From Chelatococcus sp. (lineage in GTDB: Bacteria; Pseudomonadota; Alphaproteobacteria; Rhizobiales; Beijerinckiaceae): a DNA stretch of 64,000 nucleotides. The notes beneath the pieces are model-generated. The model saw only the letters and a list, made by a program, of their open reading frames with translations. It searched no databases and was not told where the DNA came from. Below, in pieces: positions 10,148 to 18,518 of the stretch. Position numbers and translations under genes: made by a program. The stretch's first letter is position 1. Each line of letters begins with the position of its first letter. The DNA lies in NCBI GenBank assembly GCA_003248805.1, contig QFQY01000002.1, positions 62,001-126,000 on the forward strand, written 5' to 3'.

Positions 10148-12403
10148 ATGCCGACCCCGATCAGTCTGGATCCAGCCCGGCTGCTCCGCACCGCCCTGCA
10201 AACGGGCAGGAGAGCGCCTTGCTCGTCGGCTCAGGAGCGCTATTGGCGCATGGACCGGGACGATCCCGGAACGCCTTCGCTGAACATCGCCGTCAAATGG
10301 CGCATCCGCGGCCATCTCGATGCCGGCTTGGCGCAGGAGGCGTTCCAGGCCACGCTCGCCCGGCACGAGACGCTGCGCAGCTCGATCGCGGTCTTCGACG
10401 GCCAGCCGATGCAACTGATCGCGGACCATGTCCCGTTCAAGCTCTCCGAGATCGATCTCTCCGGCCTGGCCGAGCCGGACCGGGAGGCGGAGGCCGGGCG
10501 CATCGCGGCCCTGGACGCCCGCACGCGCTTCGATCTGGCCGCACCGCCGCTGTTGCGGGCGACCTTGCTGCGTCTCGGCCGGAGCGAAGCCATCCTCCTC
10601 GTCACCGCCCACCACATAGTCAGCGACGGCTGGTCGATGGGCATCATCGCGCGGGACTTCGTCTCGGCCTATCGGGAGCTCGCGCTGGGCGGCAGGACGC
10701 AGCTCCCCGAGCTGCCGCTGCAATACGCCGATTTCGTCGCCTGGAACCGCGAGGCTCTCGCCGGCGGCATGCTCGCGCGCGAGGAACTCTACTGGAAGGA
10801 CAAGCTCGCCGATCTGTCCCACGTCGCGGTGCCCCCGGACGTTTCCGCCGCGCGCCCGGGCTCCGAGGGCGCCACGATCGCCCGCCTGCTGCCCCGGCCC
10901 CTGACCAGCCGACTCGCCGACTTCGCCCGCGGCGAAGGCATGACCTTCTTCGTCGCCGCCTATGCGGTCCTGCTCGTCCTGCTGCAGCGGCGCACCGGAG
11001 CCTCCGACATCGTCGTCAGCACGCAGATGGCGGGGCGCGACGAAGTGGAGCTCGAGGGGCTCGTCGGCCCGTTCGTCAACACGGTCGTCCTGCGCACGCA
11101 GACGGCCGGGCGGCAGAGCTTCACCGAACTCTGCGACGCCGCGCGCCAGACGTTCGAGGACGCGATCGAGCATTGCGCCTGGCCGTTCGACCGGATCGAC
11201 CCGCGTGCGTCGCCGGGCAGCCGTCCGGTCGTCTCCGTCAACTTCATCGTCCAGCGCGCCTTCATCGGCGAGCTCGCGAGCGAGGGCTTCCGCCTCTCCG
11301 GCATCCCCTCGCCCCTGCCGGCAGCGCTCTACGACCTGAACGTCATCCTGGTCGAGCGCGAGGAAGGCTGGCGGCTGACCTGCGAGTACCGGACCGGGCT
11401 TTACGAGGAGGAAACGGTCAGGGCCCTGGTCGCCCAGTTCGAGGAGATCGCGGAAGCGGTCCTCCGCGACCCCGGCGAGGTCCTGCCGCTTCAACCGCCG
11501 GCCACGCCAGCGAAGCTGCCGCGAGCGGTCGGGCTTGGCGGCTGCCCCGCATCGCGGCCCGTCGATCCCGCATCGATCCGCCGGATCTGGTTCCAGAAGA
11601 CCGGAACGCAGCCGCCGCTCTTCGCGCTGAATCATACGGCCCACAACCAGAATCTCTACCGCCCGCTGAGCCGGGAGCTCGGAGAGGATCAGCCCTTCCT
11701 CACCCTGCAGATCATGGAGCAGCCGGGGGGGAGCCAACCGGCTTCGATCGAGGAACTCGCGGCGCATTACTGCCAGGCCATCCTGGCGACGCGGGCCGAT
11801 GGCCGCTACCGCCTCGTCGGCTTCTGCCGCACCGGCGTGATCACCTGCGAAGTGGCGCGGCAGCTGACGGCGGCAGGTCACGAGGTCGACCTGCTCGTGC
11901 TGGTCGACTGCTGGGGGCCGGGCTATTTCCTGCAGCAACCCTATTGGGCGCGAACCCTGTTCCGGCTCAGGCGGGCCGGCCGCTTCGCGAGACGCTTCTG
12001 GCGCGCAGGCCCGCGAGCCTTCGCGACGCGGATGTCGTTCTGGCTGCAGTCGACCGCATCCTTTCGACGGGCCAAGCGGCTGCTGTTCTGGCGCGCGGCG
12101 GAGGACGCCGCCGACGAAGCCGAATTCTGGCGTGCGACCGATGCCCTCGAGGAAATGGTCCAGCACTTCGAACTGCCGGACTATGCAGGCCGCACCCTGA
12201 TCTTCCGGAGCGAGGCGATTCCCGCCGGCTGGCCGCCAGACCCCATGCTCGGATGGGCGGCGCATCTTCCCGCCGCCAGCCAGCATGCGGTTCCCGGCGA
12301 GGGCCACGAGGGCGCCTTCTCCCAGAACGGCGCTCGCGCCATGGCGCGGCACATGACCGAAGTGCTTTACGGAAAGACCGGCACCAGCGCGGCGCGGGAC
12401 TGA
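10148..12403 (+). CDS. NRPS termination protein C-TE (no adenylation or carrier domain)
   Basis: This 751-residue protein has a condensation domain (about 20-430) with an intact HHIVSDG motif (His155, His156, Asp160) and a C-terminal thioesterase (about 480-745). No LGGxS carrier motif lies between them. The thioesterase nucleophile elbow is GFCRTG, so Cys560 takes the place of the usual serine. Asp587 (LVDCW) and His720 (GEGHEG) complete a plausible triad in the positions used by surfactin-type thioesterases. The ATG at 10148 follows the megasynthase stop by 7 bp. The C domain probably joins the Gly-bound chain to an acceptor. The Thr held on the stand-alone A-T protein is the obvious candidate; a free amine is the alternative. 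The 3' end overlaps the convergent phosphopantetheinyl transferase gene by 37 bp. Confidence 0.88.
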   Translation: MPTPISLDPARLLRTALQTGRRAPCSSAQERYWRMDRDDPGTPSLNIAVKWRIRGHLDAGLAQEAFQATLARHETLRSSIAVFDGQPMQLIADHVPFKLSEIDLSGLAEPDREAEAGRIAALDARTRFDLAAPPLLRATLLRLGRSEAILLVTAHHIVSDGWSMGIIARDFVSAYRELALGGRTQLPELPLQYADFVAWNREALAGGMLAREELYWKDKLADLSHVAVPPDVSAARPGSEGATIARLLPRPLTSRLADFARGEGMTFFVAAYAVLLVLLQRRTGASDIVVSTQMAGRDEVELEGLVGPFVNTVVLRTQTAGRQSFTELCDAARQTFEDAIEHCAWPFDRIDPRASPGSRPVVSVNFIVQRAFIGELASEGFRLSGIPSPLPAALYDLNVILVEREEGWRLTCEYRTGLYEEETVRALVAQFEEIAEAVLRDPGEVLPLQPPATPAKLPRAVGLGGCPASRPVDPASIRRIWFQKTGTQPPLFALNHTAHNQNLYRPLSRELGEDQPFLTLQIMEQPGGSQPASIEELAAHYCQAILATRADGRYRLVGFCRTGVITCEVARQLTAAGHEVDLLVLVDCWGPGYFLQQPYWARTLFRLRRAGRFARRFWRAGPRAFATRMSFWLQSTASFRRAKRLLFWRAAEDAADEAEFWRATDALEEMVQHFELPDYAGRTLIFRSEAIPAGWPPDPMLGWAAHLPAASQHAVPGEGHEGAFSQNGARAMARHMTEVLYGKTGTSAARD

Positions 12404-13128
12404 AGCTTCCGGGAACGGGAGGCATCGTCCGGCCGCGCCTTCCACGACAAGGACCAGCCCCGGCAGGGCGCGGCGACCGCTCCGCAATAGCCCGGAGCCG
12501 GATCGAGATGCGCCAGCTGCCAGCGTCCGACCTCCTGCGGCGCCCCATGGATGGCGACGAGCCGTGCCGGCTCCGAGGGCGCCAGCGACACCTCGAAACT
12601 GTCGAGCGGGATATCGAGACCGATGCCCAGCGCCTTGAGATAGGCCTCCTTGCGCGTCCAGCAGCGCATGAATCCCTCGTCGCGCCGCTCCGGCGCCAGG
12701 GCGTCGAGCGCGGCGACCTCGCCGGGCGCGAAAGACTCGCCGGCAAGCGCAAGCGAAACCGGTCGAACCCGCTCGATATCGACGCCGATCGGCATGCCCC
12801 CGGCGACGGCGACGAGGGCGAGATGCCCGGAGTGGCTCAGATTGAAGCTGACATGCGGGATGCCGCGTTGCTCCACAAGCATCGGCTTCCCGAAATCCGT
12901 GGCGCGGAAAAGCAGGTCTCGCGGCGCGACTCCGGTGTAGCCGGCGAGCACCTGCCGGAGCCAGCCACGCGCGGCGACGAAGGTGACGCGCGATGAAGGA
13001 TCGCGGAAGCGGGCGGCCCGCTCCCGCTCCGGCAGCGAGAGCAGGGTCTCGCGATCGGCCAGCTCGGCCTCGCCGAGATCGGTGCGGCAGCACCAGAGAT
13101 GGACCTCGGCGGACGAGACCGCGATCAT
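12367..13128 (-). CDS. 4'-phosphopantetheinyl transferase, Sfp type
   Basis: This 253-residue protein transfers phosphopantetheine from CoA to carrier-domain serines. The family motifs are GVDIERVRP (Asp117, Glu119) and CWTRKEAYLKALG (Lys160, Glu161), with FNLSHSGHLALVA before them. The length fits the Sfp/Gsp class rather than the short AcpS class. It is the natural activator of the ACP and two thiolation domains encoded beside it. The gene is convergent with the C-TE gene and overlaps its end. Its ATG at 13126-13128 overlaps the stop of the upstream flippase gene by 4 bp (ATGA), which implies translational coupling. It is therefore transcribed with the flippase and not with the synthases. 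Confidence 0.93.
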   Translation of the reverse strand: MIAVSSAEVHLWCCRTDLGEAELADRETLLSLPERERAARFRDPSSRVTFVAARGWLRQVLAGYTGVAPRDLLFRATDFGKPMLVEQRGIPHVSFNLSHSGHLALVAVAGGMPIGVDIERVRPVSLALAGESFAPGEVAALDALAPERRDEGFMRCWTRKEAYLKALGIGLDIPLDSFEVSLAPSEPARLVAIHGAPQEVGRWQLAHLDPAPGYCGAVAAPCRGWSLSWKARPDDASRSRKLQSRAALVPVFP

Positions 13129-14474
13129 GGCAGGCGCACCGCAGCCCCGATCACCGAGCCGTCACGGCGGGCGTCCGCGCGCCCGGCCTCGAACAGCCCC
13201 GATCCGCGCGCCAGAACCGCGAGCATCGTCAGCACCACGAATTCCGACGCCAGGGTGACGGAAATGATGCCCGCCACGCCGAATGCGACGGCGGCGGGGT
13301 AGACGGTCAGGATATTGAAGCAGGCGCCGACGAGCGCGGAGACGAAGATCGGCCGCGTTTTCTCCAGCGCACGGAAGGCGCACCCGAGGACGAGGCTGAC
13401 CAGCGCCATCGGGAAGGCGCAGGCATACCAGACGATCACCCAGTCATAGGCGACGATCTCCCCGCCATAGAGCTGGCGCAGCAGCCACGGACCGGTAAGC
13501 TTGAGCGCCAGCACGATGACGCAGCCCGTGAGCGCGGCGAGGAGGAGCGCGACGACGACCGTCTTTCTCACGCCCGGCACCCCGGAGACGCTCATGGCCC
13601 GGCCGATCAACGGCGGCAGGATATTCTCCAAAGCCTCCCGTACGACATTCAGCACCGCCAGCACGCTTTGTGCCGCCCGCAGCGCACCGAGGACAGTGGG
13701 GCCCAGAAGCCCTGCCGTCACCAGCAGGCCGCTATAGGACAAGAGCCATTGGACCGTTCCGGTCAGCACGAGCCAGCGGGCCGAGCGCCACTGTCTCGCG
13801 GTGATCTCGGCGAAGACGCGGCGACGCCACCGAAGCGGCCCGGCGACGGCCATGCCGGCGATGGCCGAGGCGGCGGCGGCCCCGGCGACGGTCAGGAGCG
13901 CGCTGTCCACGCTGACGAGATCGTCCTGCCAGAGCACGGCCAGCACGCCGAGTTTCAGCCCCTGGTTGAGCATGTCGATCAGCAGCACGGCGCTGGGCCG
14001 GCCGCGGGTGAACAGGAAGCGCCTCAGGAAATCCTGCATCAGGTAAGCGGCGGCGCAGAGCGCGCCGGCCAGCGGCAGGTCGCCGTCCAGGCGGAACGGC
14101 TCGAGAGCCGACAGCGCGCCGAAGATCGCCGCTGTGGCCAGCAGGGTATAGACCGCCTGATGCAGAAGGATCACGACGTAGTAGGCATCGGCCACCGGCC
14201 CTTCCCGTTTGGAGCCGATGCTCATCATCGGGCTGACGATCAGTCCGAGCTGGAGATTCATCGCCAGGTACACCGCCAGCCAGACCATGCTGTAGACGCC
14301 GAAGCCCTCGAGGCCGAGCGACCGAGCGAGCACGATCGTCGTCAGGAAATTGCAGACGCTCGCGAATGCCTGATCGGCGAACGAGGTGGCCGGGCCGAGC
14401 GCACGGCGCAGCCACATCGGCGCTTTGGATAGCTCCACGCCTGCTGCCGCGCCGCGCGCCGGCGACCGCATCAT
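13125..14474 (-). CDS. Polysaccharide flippase, Wzx/MATE-like membrane protein
   Basis: A hydrophobic protein of about 449 residues with roughly a dozen predicted membrane segments. Near the start it has an amphipathic segment followed by FADQAFASVCNFLTTIVLARSLGLEGFGVYS, typical of the polysaccharide-biosynthesis (Wzx) branch of the MOP superfamily. These proteins move lipid-linked oligosaccharides across the inner membrane. The frame is open upstream to 14633, but that extension is arginine-rich and not domain-like. Starts at 14474, 14471 or 14417 are plausible, and 14474 is given here. It is coupled to the phosphopantetheinyl transferase gene and divergent from the O-antigen-ligase-like gene. 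It may serve a local exopolysaccharide; export of the peptide product is a less likely alternative. Confidence 0.82.
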   Translation of the reverse strand: MMRSPARGAAAGVELSKAPMWLRRALGPATSFADQAFASVCNFLTTIVLARSLGLEGFGVYSMVWLAVYLAMNLQLGLIVSPMMSIGSKREGPVADAYYVVILLHQAVYTLLATAAIFGALSALEPFRLDGDLPLAGALCAAAYLMQDFLRRFLFTRGRPSAVLLIDMLNQGLKLGVLAVLWQDDLVSVDSALLTVAGAAAASAIAGMAVAGPLRWRRRVFAEITARQWRSARWLVLTGTVQWLLSYSGLLVTAGLLGPTVLGALRAAQSVLAVLNVVREALENILPPLIGRAMSVSGVPGVRKTVVVALLLAALTGCVIVLALKLTGPWLLRQLYGGEIVAYDWVIVWYACAFPMALVSLVLGCAFRALEKTRPIFVSALVGACFNILTVYPAAVAFGVAGIISVTLASEFVVLTMLAVLARGSGLFEAGRADARRDGSVIGAAVRLP

Positions 14475-14770
14475 GCCCGCCGCCATGGCCGATGGGGCGC
14501 CCCGCCTTCGGGCCTCTCGCCGCCTTCGCGTCTCATCTCGCCTCTGCCTGCCCAACGCGACCGATGGCGGCCTCGCGGCCCGCATCCGGAACCGCGACAA
14601 TAACGCGGATCGCCCGCGCCCGGCCTTGGGCATCGGGGCTATCCCTTCGCGCGACGCGCCCGAGACCCGACCGCGCTGGCTACCCCCGAATCCCAGCGGA
14701 GCCGCGGGTCACGACCCGGTATTCTCATCGCTCGTCGCCGCGTCTGCGGCGCGAGCGCGGAGGATCGTTC
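14475..14770. other. Divergent intergenic region between flippase and ligase-like genes
   Basis: About 300 bp separate the two divergent starts. The region is GC-rich, and I see no convincing promoter hexamers or small gene. Its only clear signal is the ribosome-binding site at the right edge. Confidence 0.4.
14759..14764 (+). promoter_or_regulatory. Ribosome-binding site deciding a TTG start
   Basis: GGAGGA lies 6 bp upstream of an in-frame TTG at 14771. No ATG between here and the first membrane segment is as well placed, so this site supports initiation at TTG. Confidence 0.75.
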
Positions 14771-17608
14771 TTGTCTGCAGCCTCGTCCGCACGCACGGAG
14801 CAACGCCTCGAACGGCGAGCCACCGACCGATACCTCCCGCTGCTCGCGCTCGGATTTGCCGGCTACATGGTGGTAGGCAAGAGCTTCGCCTATCTCGGAG
14901 TCCCGCCCCTCTATGTCGGCGAGATCCTGTTCGGCCTCGGCATTCTCGCCTTCATCGCCTCCGGCAGCGCGACGACGCTGTTCACCACCCTGCCCGCGCT
15001 CTGCGCGGTGCTCCTGGTCGGCTGGGTGCTGCTGCGCACGCTTCAGGGGGTCGGGAGCTACGGGATCGACGCGCTGCGCGACGGAGCGGTGGCGCTCTAT
15101 GCCGGCTTCGCCTTCATCGTCGCCGCCCTTCTGGTCGAGCGGCCCGCCAGGCTGGCGCAGATCGTCGGCTACTTCCGCATTCACGCGCGGATCCTGATTC
15201 CCCTCGCGATCCTCGCCTATGTGATCGCGCGTTTCGCCGGCACCTCGATGCCGAAGCTTCCCTGGCAGAATATCGAAATCCTGTCCGTACGCTCCGGCGA
15301 ACTCGCGGCCCATCTCTGCGGGGCGCTGGTGCTCGTCCTGGTCGGGCTGTGCACGGTCGGGCGGATCTGGCTGGTCGTGGCCCTCTCCGGCGTCTGCCTC
15401 GTCGCGAGCCAGAGTCGCGGCGGGCTGCTCGCCCTCGTGATCCCCCTGGTCGTCGCGGCGACGCTCACGGGTCAGGTCCGTCGCTTCTTCGGAGCGGGCG
15501 TGATCGCGTTTCTCGTCCTCGGCGCGGCCTATGTCACGGACGTCTCGATCGAGATTCCGCGCAACGAGCGGCCGATCAGCGCGCGCGCTCTGGTGGACAA
15601 CATGGCGAGCATCGTGCTGCCGAACGAAGCCAACAATCTCGACGGCACCAAGCAGTGGCGGCTGAACTGGTGGCAGGCGATCCGGAACTACACCGTCCAC
15701 GGCCCCTATTTCTGGACCGGCAAGGGCTTCGGCGTGAATCTCGCGGAGGCCGACGGCTTCGTCGTCGGCCTGGAGCATGGCGGCCCGGTGCTGCGCAGCC
15801 CCCACAGCGTCCACATGACCTATCTCGCGCGCGCGGGCGTCCCTGGGCTGACGCTCTGGCTGCTGACCTGCGCCACCTGGAGCTTCGCGCTGCTGCGCGC
15901 CTCCTTTCACGCACGCCTGACGGGAGAGCGCGAATGGTCGCGCTACTTCATCTTCCTCGTCTGCTACCTGGCCGCCATGGTCATCGACGCCTCCTTCGAC
16001 GTCGCGCTCGAAGGGCCGATGCTCGGCATTCCGTTCTGGATCCTGTTCGGAGTCGGCCTCGGCTCGCTGATGATCTATCGTGCCCGCGACGTCATCGCGG
16101 AACCGCCGCTCGCCACGCCCGTCATGATCGGGCAGCGCCCGATCGTCGGCGCCCTGGCGCTGCTCGTCGCGGCAGGGCTCGGCGCTCGCCCGACGGAGGC
16201 GGCGGAGCCGCCGGGATGCCCCAAGCCCTCGATCATGATACCGCTCGGCGCGTCGATCCAGGCGGCCGTCGCGGCCTCTCCGCCCGGCACGACCTTCTGC
16301 ATCGCTGCGGGCGTGCACCGCCTCCAGCGGATCGCGCCGAAGGACGATCAGGTCTTCGTCGGGCTGCCCGGCGCCGTTCTCAGCGGAGCCCAGCCGGTCA
16401 CCAATCTGCGCAGGCAGGGCGCGTTCTGGGTGACGGACACGCCGCGCCTGCCCGTGAGGCCCTTCGGCACCTGCCTGAAATCGCGACCGGGCTGCAACGA
16501 TCCGCTGCGCTTCTTCCTCGACGACAGGCCCCTGGAGCCTGTGACCAGCCTCGCCGCGCTGAAGCCGGGCACGGTCTTCAACGAACCGGGCACCGGCAAG
16601 TCCTATCTCGCCGACGATCCGCAGGGGCGCTCCCTGGAGAGCACTCGCCAGGCCTATGCCATCTGGAGCAACGGCGCGCGCAACGTGGTCGTCAGGGGCC
16701 TCGTCATCGAGAAATACGCCAGCCCCGCCCAGCGTGGCGCGGTTTTCGGGGACGACGACGCGCGCGCCTCCGGCTGGACGATCGAGGACAACGAGGTGCG
16801 CCTCAACAGCGGGGCCGGCATCGCCACCGGGGACGGCTCCGTCGTCCGCCGCAACAACGTTCACCACAACGGCCAGCTCGGCATCTCGCCGAACGGAACG
16901 GGCGTGCTGATCGAGGACAACGAGATCCACGAGAACAACACCCATGGCTTCGATGCGCAGTGGGAAGCCGGGGGCGTCAAGGCGGGCGCCATCACGAAGC
17001 TGACGCTCCGGCGCAACAACGTGCACGACAACCATGGCTCGGGGCTGTGGTGCGACATCGACTGCCGCGATATCGTCATCGAGGGCAATACCGTCGAGCG
17101 CAATGCGGATGCGGGGATCTTCTACGAGATCAGCTTCGACGCCGTCATTCGCGACAACCTCGTCCGCATGAACGGCACCGGCTCGGGCGGCCAGCAGGGC
17201 AGCAAATGGTTCTGGGGCGCCGGCATCCAGGTCGCGGCCTCGCAGGGCGTGCAGGTCTACGGCAATACGGTGGCCGTGGCGCGCGGCAGCTCGGGGATCA
17301 TGCTCATCGATCAGGCGCGCAAGCGGACGGCGCAGTCCTTCTACCGGACGAGCGGCAACGTCGTTCGCGACAACATCGTCACCTATGACGGACCGGAGGG
17401 GATGTCGGGCGGCGCCAGCGACGTCGCTCCGTCGAGCCCGAATTTCGGCGTGATCGAGAAAGGCGGGAACCGCTTCGAGGGCAACATCTACGTTTTCCGA
17501 GCCGGCTCGGCGCCCAGCGCCTTCATCTGGGGGAAAGCCCCGATCTCCTTCGACGCCTTTCGCAGCCTCGGCCAGGAGGCACGCGGCAGGCTCGTGCTGC
17601 AGAACTAG
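14771..17608 (+). CDS. O-antigen ligase/polymerase-like membrane protein fused to a right-handed beta-helix domain
   Basis: This 945-residue protein starts at TTG. Residues about 20-440 form a polytopic membrane domain with the periplasmic loop and the HSVHMTYLARAGVPGL segment typical of Wzy_C/O-antigen ligase proteins (WaaL, Wzy). It continues without a stop into a short linker, a further hydrophobic segment that looks like a signal peptide (VGALALLVAAGLGA, around 16140-16185), and a roughly 480-residue region with repeated beta-helix rungs such as IEDNEIHENNTHGF and LRRNNVHDNHGSGLW. Such parallel beta-helices bind or cleave polysaccharides. The likely job is polymerising or ligating a surface glycan, with a periplasmic beta-helix that may modify it. 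The first part alone is a normal family length, so the fusion is unusual. A reading error that removed a stop near 16100 is the main alternative. Confidence 0.8.
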   Translation: MSAASSARTEQRLERRATDRYLPLLALGFAGYMVVGKSFAYLGVPPLYVGEILFGLGILAFIASGSATTLFTTLPALCAVLLVGWVLLRTLQGVGSYGIDALRDGAVALYAGFAFIVAALLVERPARLAQIVGYFRIHARILIPLAILAYVIARFAGTSMPKLPWQNIEILSVRSGELAAHLCGALVLVLVGLCTVGRIWLVVALSGVCLVASQSRGGLLALVIPLVVAATLTGQVRRFFGAGVIAFLVLGAAYVTDVSIEIPRNERPISARALVDNMASIVLPNEANNLDGTKQWRLNWWQAIRNYTVHGPYFWTGKGFGVNLAEADGFVVGLEHGGPVLRSPHSVHMTYLARAGVPGLTLWLLTCATWSFALLRASFHARLTGEREWSRYFIFLVCYLAAMVIDASFDVALEGPMLGIPFWILFGVGLGSLMIYRARDVIAEPPLATPVMIGQRPIVGALALLVAAGLGARPTEAAEPPGCPKPSIMIPLGASIQAAVAASPPGTTFCIAAGVHRLQRIAPKDDQVFVGLPGAVLSGAQPVTNLRRQGAFWVTDTPRLPVRPFGTCLKSRPGCNDPLRFFLDDRPLEPVTSLAALKPGTVFNEPGTGKSYLADDPQGRSLESTRQAYAIWSNGARNVVVRGLVIEKYASPAQRGAVFGDDDARASGWTIEDNEVRLNSGAGIATGDGSVVRRNNVHHNGQLGISPNGTGVLIEDNEIHENNTHGFDAQWEAGGVKAGAITKLTLRRNNVHDNHGSGLWCDIDCRDIVIEGNTVERNADAGIFYEISFDAVIRDNLVRMNGTGSGGQQGSKWFWGAGIQVAASQGVQVYGNTVAVARGSSGIMLIDQARKRTAQSFYRTSGNVVRDNIVTYDGPEGMSGGASDVAPSSPNFGVIEKGGNRFEGNIYVFRAGSAPSAFIWGKAPISFDAFRSLGQEARGRLVLQN

Positions 17609-17621
17609 CGCGGCTTGCGAG

Positions 17622-18518
17622 ATGAACGCCCCGCCGGCCGCCGCGATCGAAGCAAAGAGGCCAGGCTTCGTATTCCTGGGGTTGGGACGAGACTGCGCCG
17701 ACACGCTTCCCGGCTTCCTCTCCCTGCTGGATCAGCTCAATGCCGAAGGGCTCGCAGCCTTCGCCATCATCGGCGAGAACGGCTCGCGCGACGGCTCCAG
17801 GGCGTTGCTCCAGGCCGCAGAGCAGGCCGGCAAAGTGAAGCTCGTCCCGACGGAGTTCATGAGCCGGGAGCCCGATCGCCTGCGGCGCATGGCGCTCGGG
17901 CGGGAGCGGCTCAAGCAGGCTCTCGGGATGTCGGGACTGCAGCCGCGCGTCGTCTGCGTCGTCGATCTCGACAATGTTCTCGCCCGGCCGCCCACGGTTG
18001 CGTCCCTCGCCGGCGCGGCAGCCAAGCTCGACCGGCCCGGCGTCTTCGGTGTCTCCGCGACATCCAGGCCGCACTACTATGATCTGCTCGCCTTCCATGA
18101 CGAAACCCGCGGCTTCGATACGTTGCTGGCGGAACTGGCACAGGCCAGAGGCAACATCCTCGCCTATCACCGCTTCTTTCGGGCGCGGATCTATCCGCAT
18201 CAGCAGGCGCTGACGGCCGACCACGAGATCGCCTGCACCTCGACCTTCAATGGCCTCTGCCTCTACACGGCGGAGCGCTATCGCATGGGCAGCTATCTGG
18301 AAGACGGACCGAGCCGCTGCGAGCATGTGGCCTTCAACCTCGGCCTCGCCGACAGGACGGGCGCGCGCATGCTCATCGACCCGGACCTGGTGCTTGCCAC
18401 ACCGGACGACCATCGCCAGGAACGTTTCGCGCCCTTCGCCTGGCGCCGGCTCAAGAAGCTGCTCGCCGGCATCCGCTGTCGTCCTGATCCTGCCTCCCTC
18501 TCTCGCCCCGCCCGATAG
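17622..18518 (+). CDS. Putative glycosyltransferase (CMT1/GT69-like)
   Basis: This 298-residue cytosolic protein has an N-terminal Rossmann-like segment (FVFLGLGRDCADTLPGFLSLL, then AIIGENGSRDGS). A DLDN motif near residue 114 resembles the DxD metal/nucleotide-sugar site of GT-A glycosyltransferases. The CTSTFNGLCLYTAERY segment and C-terminal ERFAPFAWRRLKKLL also fit alpha-mannosyltransferase-like families related to fungal CMT1. The family is assigned from motif impressions only. It lies 13 bp downstream of the ligase/beta-helix gene and is probably co-transcribed, so it likely builds the same glycan. Confidence 0.6.
   Translation: MNAPPAAAIEAKRPGFVFLGLGRDCADTLPGFLSLLDQLNAEGLAAFAIIGENGSRDGSRALLQAAEQAGKVKLVPTEFMSREPDRLRRMALGRERLKQALGMSGLQPRVVCVVDLDNVLARPPTVASLAGAAAKLDRPGVFGVSATSRPHYYDLLAFHDETRGFDTLLAELAQARGNILAYHRFFRARIYPHQQALTADHEIACTSTFNGLCLYTAERYRMGSYLEDGPSRCEHVAFNLGLADRTGARMLIDPDLVLATPDDHRQERFAPFAWRRLKKLLAGIRCRPDPASLSRPAR

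Noticed and set aside
14639..17704. A 1021-codon open frame on the minus strand
   Set aside because: Shadow of the ligase/beta-helix gene; low-complexity charged composition and no start signal.
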